A stretch of DNA of 34,023 nt, from assembly GCA_947303085.1 (NCBI GenBank), contig CAMYXP010000005.1, forward strand, positions 135,046 to 169,068. Direction: 5' to 3'. This stretch comes from an uncultured Bacteroidales bacterium. GTDB taxonomy: Bacteria; Bacteroidota; Bacteroidia; Bacteroidales; F082. Below the pieces are notes generated by a model. That model was given only the letters and a program-made list of their open reading frames with translations, made no database searches and was not told the origin of the DNA. The translations under genes were made by a program, and so were the position numbers. Below, piece after piece: positions 31,529 to 34,023 of the stretch (position 1 is the stretch's first letter; the number at the start of each line of letters is the position of its first letter).

Positions 31529-34023
31529 TTATTTCATTATGATTTTCTGTGTCATTTCATTCAATCTCATAATATACACGCCGGTTGTCGACGGTTTCTC
31601 GATTGTTTGAACGCCGTTCACATATTGTTTCGCGACCAGGCGTCCCATCACGTCGAACACCTGCAGTTCACCTTCGCCGCAAACCACGATGTCGCTGCCG
31701 TTCTGATAAGCAAATACCGGGTTCTCCGCGTCTGCTGTGTTCTCCAAACGCACGATAAATCTATCTTTGCTATCCGCCGGCGAGCCGATGAATGAATATT
31801 CACTTTCTTCCAGCAAGTTGATATCTTTTTCAGCCACCTTGTCAATGAGGTGCATATATCTGTACGCACCTGTCTTTTCAACTTTCAAAGTGTATTTTCC
31901 GGTTGTCTTCGCCTCAAAGTTGAGGTTAAACTGCTTCACCTCGTCGTTCAAAGTCGCAATAGCAAAATCTTCTTTGTTTATATTGATATAAACCATCGGC
32001 ACATCTTCGTTCATATGTTCGATCTTGCTCAATCCGCTACCTTCATCAAATAGTGCATATGTCACATCTTCATAAGTACCGTTGGCTACAGTAAAACTTA
32101 TAAAATCTTTATTGGATTTTGCTCCGCTGGCAGTATGACTTATAGTTGCGGTCGCACTTGCCGACACCTGCACAAGCACTCCCTGACATGGCTTAATAGT
32201 TGCACCAGCAGCCAATTTCGCACCCCAACTTCCAGCTTTGTCTAAAACATATCCGCCTGTCAAAGCTTCACCCGCACTTAACGAAATATTGCCAAATGTG
32301 ATATTATGCGTAAACGGATTGCCAATCAAATTGAATCCAGGAAGCAGATCTTCGCTGTTGGTCACACTGTAAGTGACATTTCCACTGTGAATAAGACCGT
32401 TAAACTCTGCGGTCATATCATTTGCATTACGATACAGATAACCGCGACCGTTCTGAAGTGTTGTGAAATCAGCATGACCCGCCCTATAATTCTCCCACTG
32501 TAATTCTGCGGCTTCGTTGTAACGGTACAAATCGTATGTCGGGTTTTCGCTATTCATTGTTATTAAGTTTGTAGCTCCGGTAATATTTGGCTCATTAACC
32601 GGCGATGCGATGGTATACCAGCCATAAACATCGTCTTTCGAGTCTGCAGCCTCAATTTTCTTTTGCACAACAGCCGAAATCGGATTTTCCGTGTTGGTGT
32701 AAACAAGCTGTCCGCCGTCTTGGATGATTATCGCTCCCGATGTCACCTTTATTTTTGCCGGATTTACCGTTTTGCCTTTCGGAATTATCACAAGAGCGTT
32801 AAAAGTATAGTTGTCACCATCTGCAGTGACGCCTTCAAGATCCGGCCAACCTTCCGTCACTCCCCAGATGTAATAATTTTGCAGATACGCCTCTTCACCG
32901 TTTTTAAACACTGCCCTTGTACTGCGGTCACTGATGAAGTTAGCAGCCGTTCCATAGCTTCCAAGTCCGGATGTCAAAACACCTGTACCACTTCTTGAAA
33001 CGCCAATTACGGCTCCCGGGAGGCTGCCAACCACTGTTATAACTCCGTCGCTCTTAGCCAGATAGAGATTATTGGATTCTGTAACTTTGCTTTCATTTCC
33101 AATAATACGCATCTCACCCTGAATCTCTATCGATGCGCCGTCGCCTACATACACTCCGCCACCTTGATTTTTACTGCTGTTTCCATTAATACCACAGCCA
33201 TCTAGTATGATTTTGCTATGATTAACGCCATAAGCACTTACAGCACCGCCAATGCCTCCTGAAACATTACCCAAAATTTGACAATCCTTTATCGAAACGA
33301 CACCGCGAATAACATAAACACCGCCACCTTCTGCGCTAACGCTGTTAACACATATCAAGCCGCCAGTCACATCAAGACTTCCTTTATCAGTCGTTTCAAA
33401 ATAAATGCCGCCTCCCTTTGACTGAGCATTTGTCTTAGATTCGTTTTTGGTAATGGTACAATTATTAATATAAGCTTTTATTGCACCGATATGAAAGCGT
33501 ATGCCGCCGCCTTTGCTGACGGTTTTATTCTCGGTCACAATAACGTTGTTCATTTCAAATGCCGTCACCCCATCAGCATGTATTCCGCCACCGCCGGCTG
33601 TAGTAAGGTTGTCGTGTGTAGTTTCGTTGCGTATTACACCGCCTCCGGTCATATTAAAAGTGCCTCCATGGCAGTATATACCTCCGCCCAATTCACGGCA
33701 TTTGTTGTTAATGACATCCGCTCCATTAAGCGTCAGGTTTCCTTCACTGTATATTCCTCCGCCTGATTCGTTGTTCCAGCCACCTGTAATGGTGCCGTTT
33801 TTAATTGTAAGGCTCGCACCGCTTCCCACCTTAATCACATATCCGTAATCTTCTTCTTTTGTTCTGTTGCGGTTGAGTGTGTGTCCGTTCAAATCCAATA
33901 CAGTCGTATGGCTCACAACCAAAGCACCGACTTTTGAATCATCACTTAAATCCTTATATATAGTAATAGTTCCGCTCTCGGCTGCTAATGTTTCTTGAAG
34001 AACCTTCCATGAATTAATATTAA
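31529..34023 (-). CDS. Large T9SS surface protein with beta-helix repeats, start beyond the window
   Basis: The minus-strand frame is open to the window edge, so about 830 residues are visible and the N-terminus is missing. The first TTG or GTG candidates near 33922 fall in mid-domain (ALVVSHTTVLDLNGHT) and are not starts. The first 400 visible residues are parallel beta-helix-like repeats with GGGI(Y/H) turns (ESGGGIYSEGNLTLNGADVI, LGGGIYCHGG, KGGGIYFETTDKG), typical of POMP/pectate-lyase-like surface proteins. After IIQDGGQLVY comes a module of about 330 residues shared with the 2040-residue protein at 1757-7879 (GWYTIASPV, GRGYLY, GFNLIGNPFTHN). It ends with a T9SS domain (GEGELQVFDVMGRLV, GVYIMRL, KIIMK). 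Adhesin function is plausible. The PLGSGL-tail gene follows. Confidence 0.82.
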   Translation of the reverse strand, partial: NINSWKVLQETLAAESGTITIYKDLSDDSKVGALVVSHTTVLDLNGHTLNRNRTKEEDYGYVIKVGSGASLTIKNGTITGGWNNESGGGIYSEGNLTLNGADVINNKCRELGGGIYCHGGTFNMTGGGVIRNETTHDNLTTAGGGGIHADGVTAFEMNNVIVTENKTVSKGGGIRFHIGAIKAYINNCTITKNESKTNAQSKGGGIYFETTDKGSLDVTGGLICVNSVSAEGGGVYVIRGVVSIKDCQILGNVSGGIGGAVSAYGVNHSKIILDGCGINGNSSKNQGGGVYVGDGASIEIQGEMRIIGNESKVTESNNLYLAKSDGVITVVGSLPGAVIGVSRSGTGVLTSGLGSYGTAANFISDRSTRAVFKNGEEAYLQNYYIWGVTEGWPDLEGVTADGDNYTFNALVIIPKGKTVNPAKIKVTSGAIIIQDGGQLVYTNTENPISAVVQKKIEAADSKDDVYGWYTIASPVNEPNITGATNLITMNSENPTYDLYRYNEAAELQWENYRAGHADFTTLQNGRGYLYRNANDMTAEFNGLIHSGNVTYSVTNSEDLLPGFNLIGNPFTHNITFGNISLSAGEALTGGYVLDKAGSWGAKLAAGATIKPCQGVLVQVSASATATISHTASGAKSNKDFISFTVANGTYEDVTYALFDEGSGLSKIEHMNEDVPMVYININKEDFAIATLNDEVKQFNLNFEAKTTGKYTLKVEKTGAYRYMHLIDKVAEKDINLLEESEYSFIGSPADSKDRFIVRLENTADAENPVFAYQNGSDIVVCGEGELQVFDVMGRLVAKQYVNGVQTIEKPSTTGVYIMRLNEMTQKIIMK

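Noticed and set aside
33590..33922. Start of the right-hand surface protein near 33922
   Set aside because: The candidate is a TTG in the middle of a continuous beta-helix frame that is open to the window edge; no signal peptide follows it.

Overview
The window is a chromosomal segment of a member of the Bacteroidota, most likely an uncultured Bacteroidales. The evidence is the Bacteroidota-type promoters (TAnnTTTG -7 boxes) before most transcription units, type IX secretion (T9SS) C-terminal sorting domains on three large secreted proteins, the gliding-motility lipoprotein gene gldH, and the local orders ricT-gldH-PBP1A and phoH-purC. No rRNA, tRNA, CRISPR array, transposase or prophage module was seen.

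Layout. 1-500: 3'-truncated methylmalonyl-CoA mutase small subunit. 501-877: gene-free, structured and partly GC-rich. 878-1435: ORF6N-domain protein. 1436-1566: two tandem hairpins that keep their pairing through compensatory changes, with a -7 box pointing across them from the minus strand (putative small RNA). 1757-8167: a 2040-residue T9SS surface protein followed by a small protein with a PLGSGL...RRKR tail. 8172-13556: EamA transporter, CobW-type metal GTPase, a second T9SS protein and a MATE transporter. 13644-19340: ricT, gldH, PBP1A, obg and a PAP2 phosphatase. 19397-20529: higBA-type toxin-antitoxin locus whose toxin has an in-frame TAG, with a small HsdR_N-type nuclease-fold gene. 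20644-23541: ornithine aminotransferase, yicC, nadD. 23542-25716: AbiE toxin-antitoxin pair co-directional with a DNA alkylation repair gene. 26012-26740: membrane-anchored unknown protein made of two copies of one domain, behind a structured leader. 26842-31099: purC, phoH, a SAM hydroxide adenosyltransferase and a PurF paralogue lacking the N-terminal catalytic Cys. 31164-34023: a second T9SS surface protein, truncated at its start by the window edge, again followed by a PLGSGL-tail small protein.

How the genes fit together. The core is housekeeping: cell wall, ribosome assembly, purine and NAD synthesis, propionate/methylmalonyl metabolism. Accessory material lies between these blocks: surface proteins at both ends, two toxin-antitoxin loci in the middle, and short palindromes or degenerate word arrays at the 3' ends of many genes, several of which run into coding sequence.

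The best candidates for something undescribed are the tandem covarying hairpins at 1436-1560, the recurrent pair of a large T9SS protein plus a small PLGSGL-tail protein (two copies here, with a shared C-terminal module in the large partners), and the duplicated-domain protein with its structured leader at 25876-26740.
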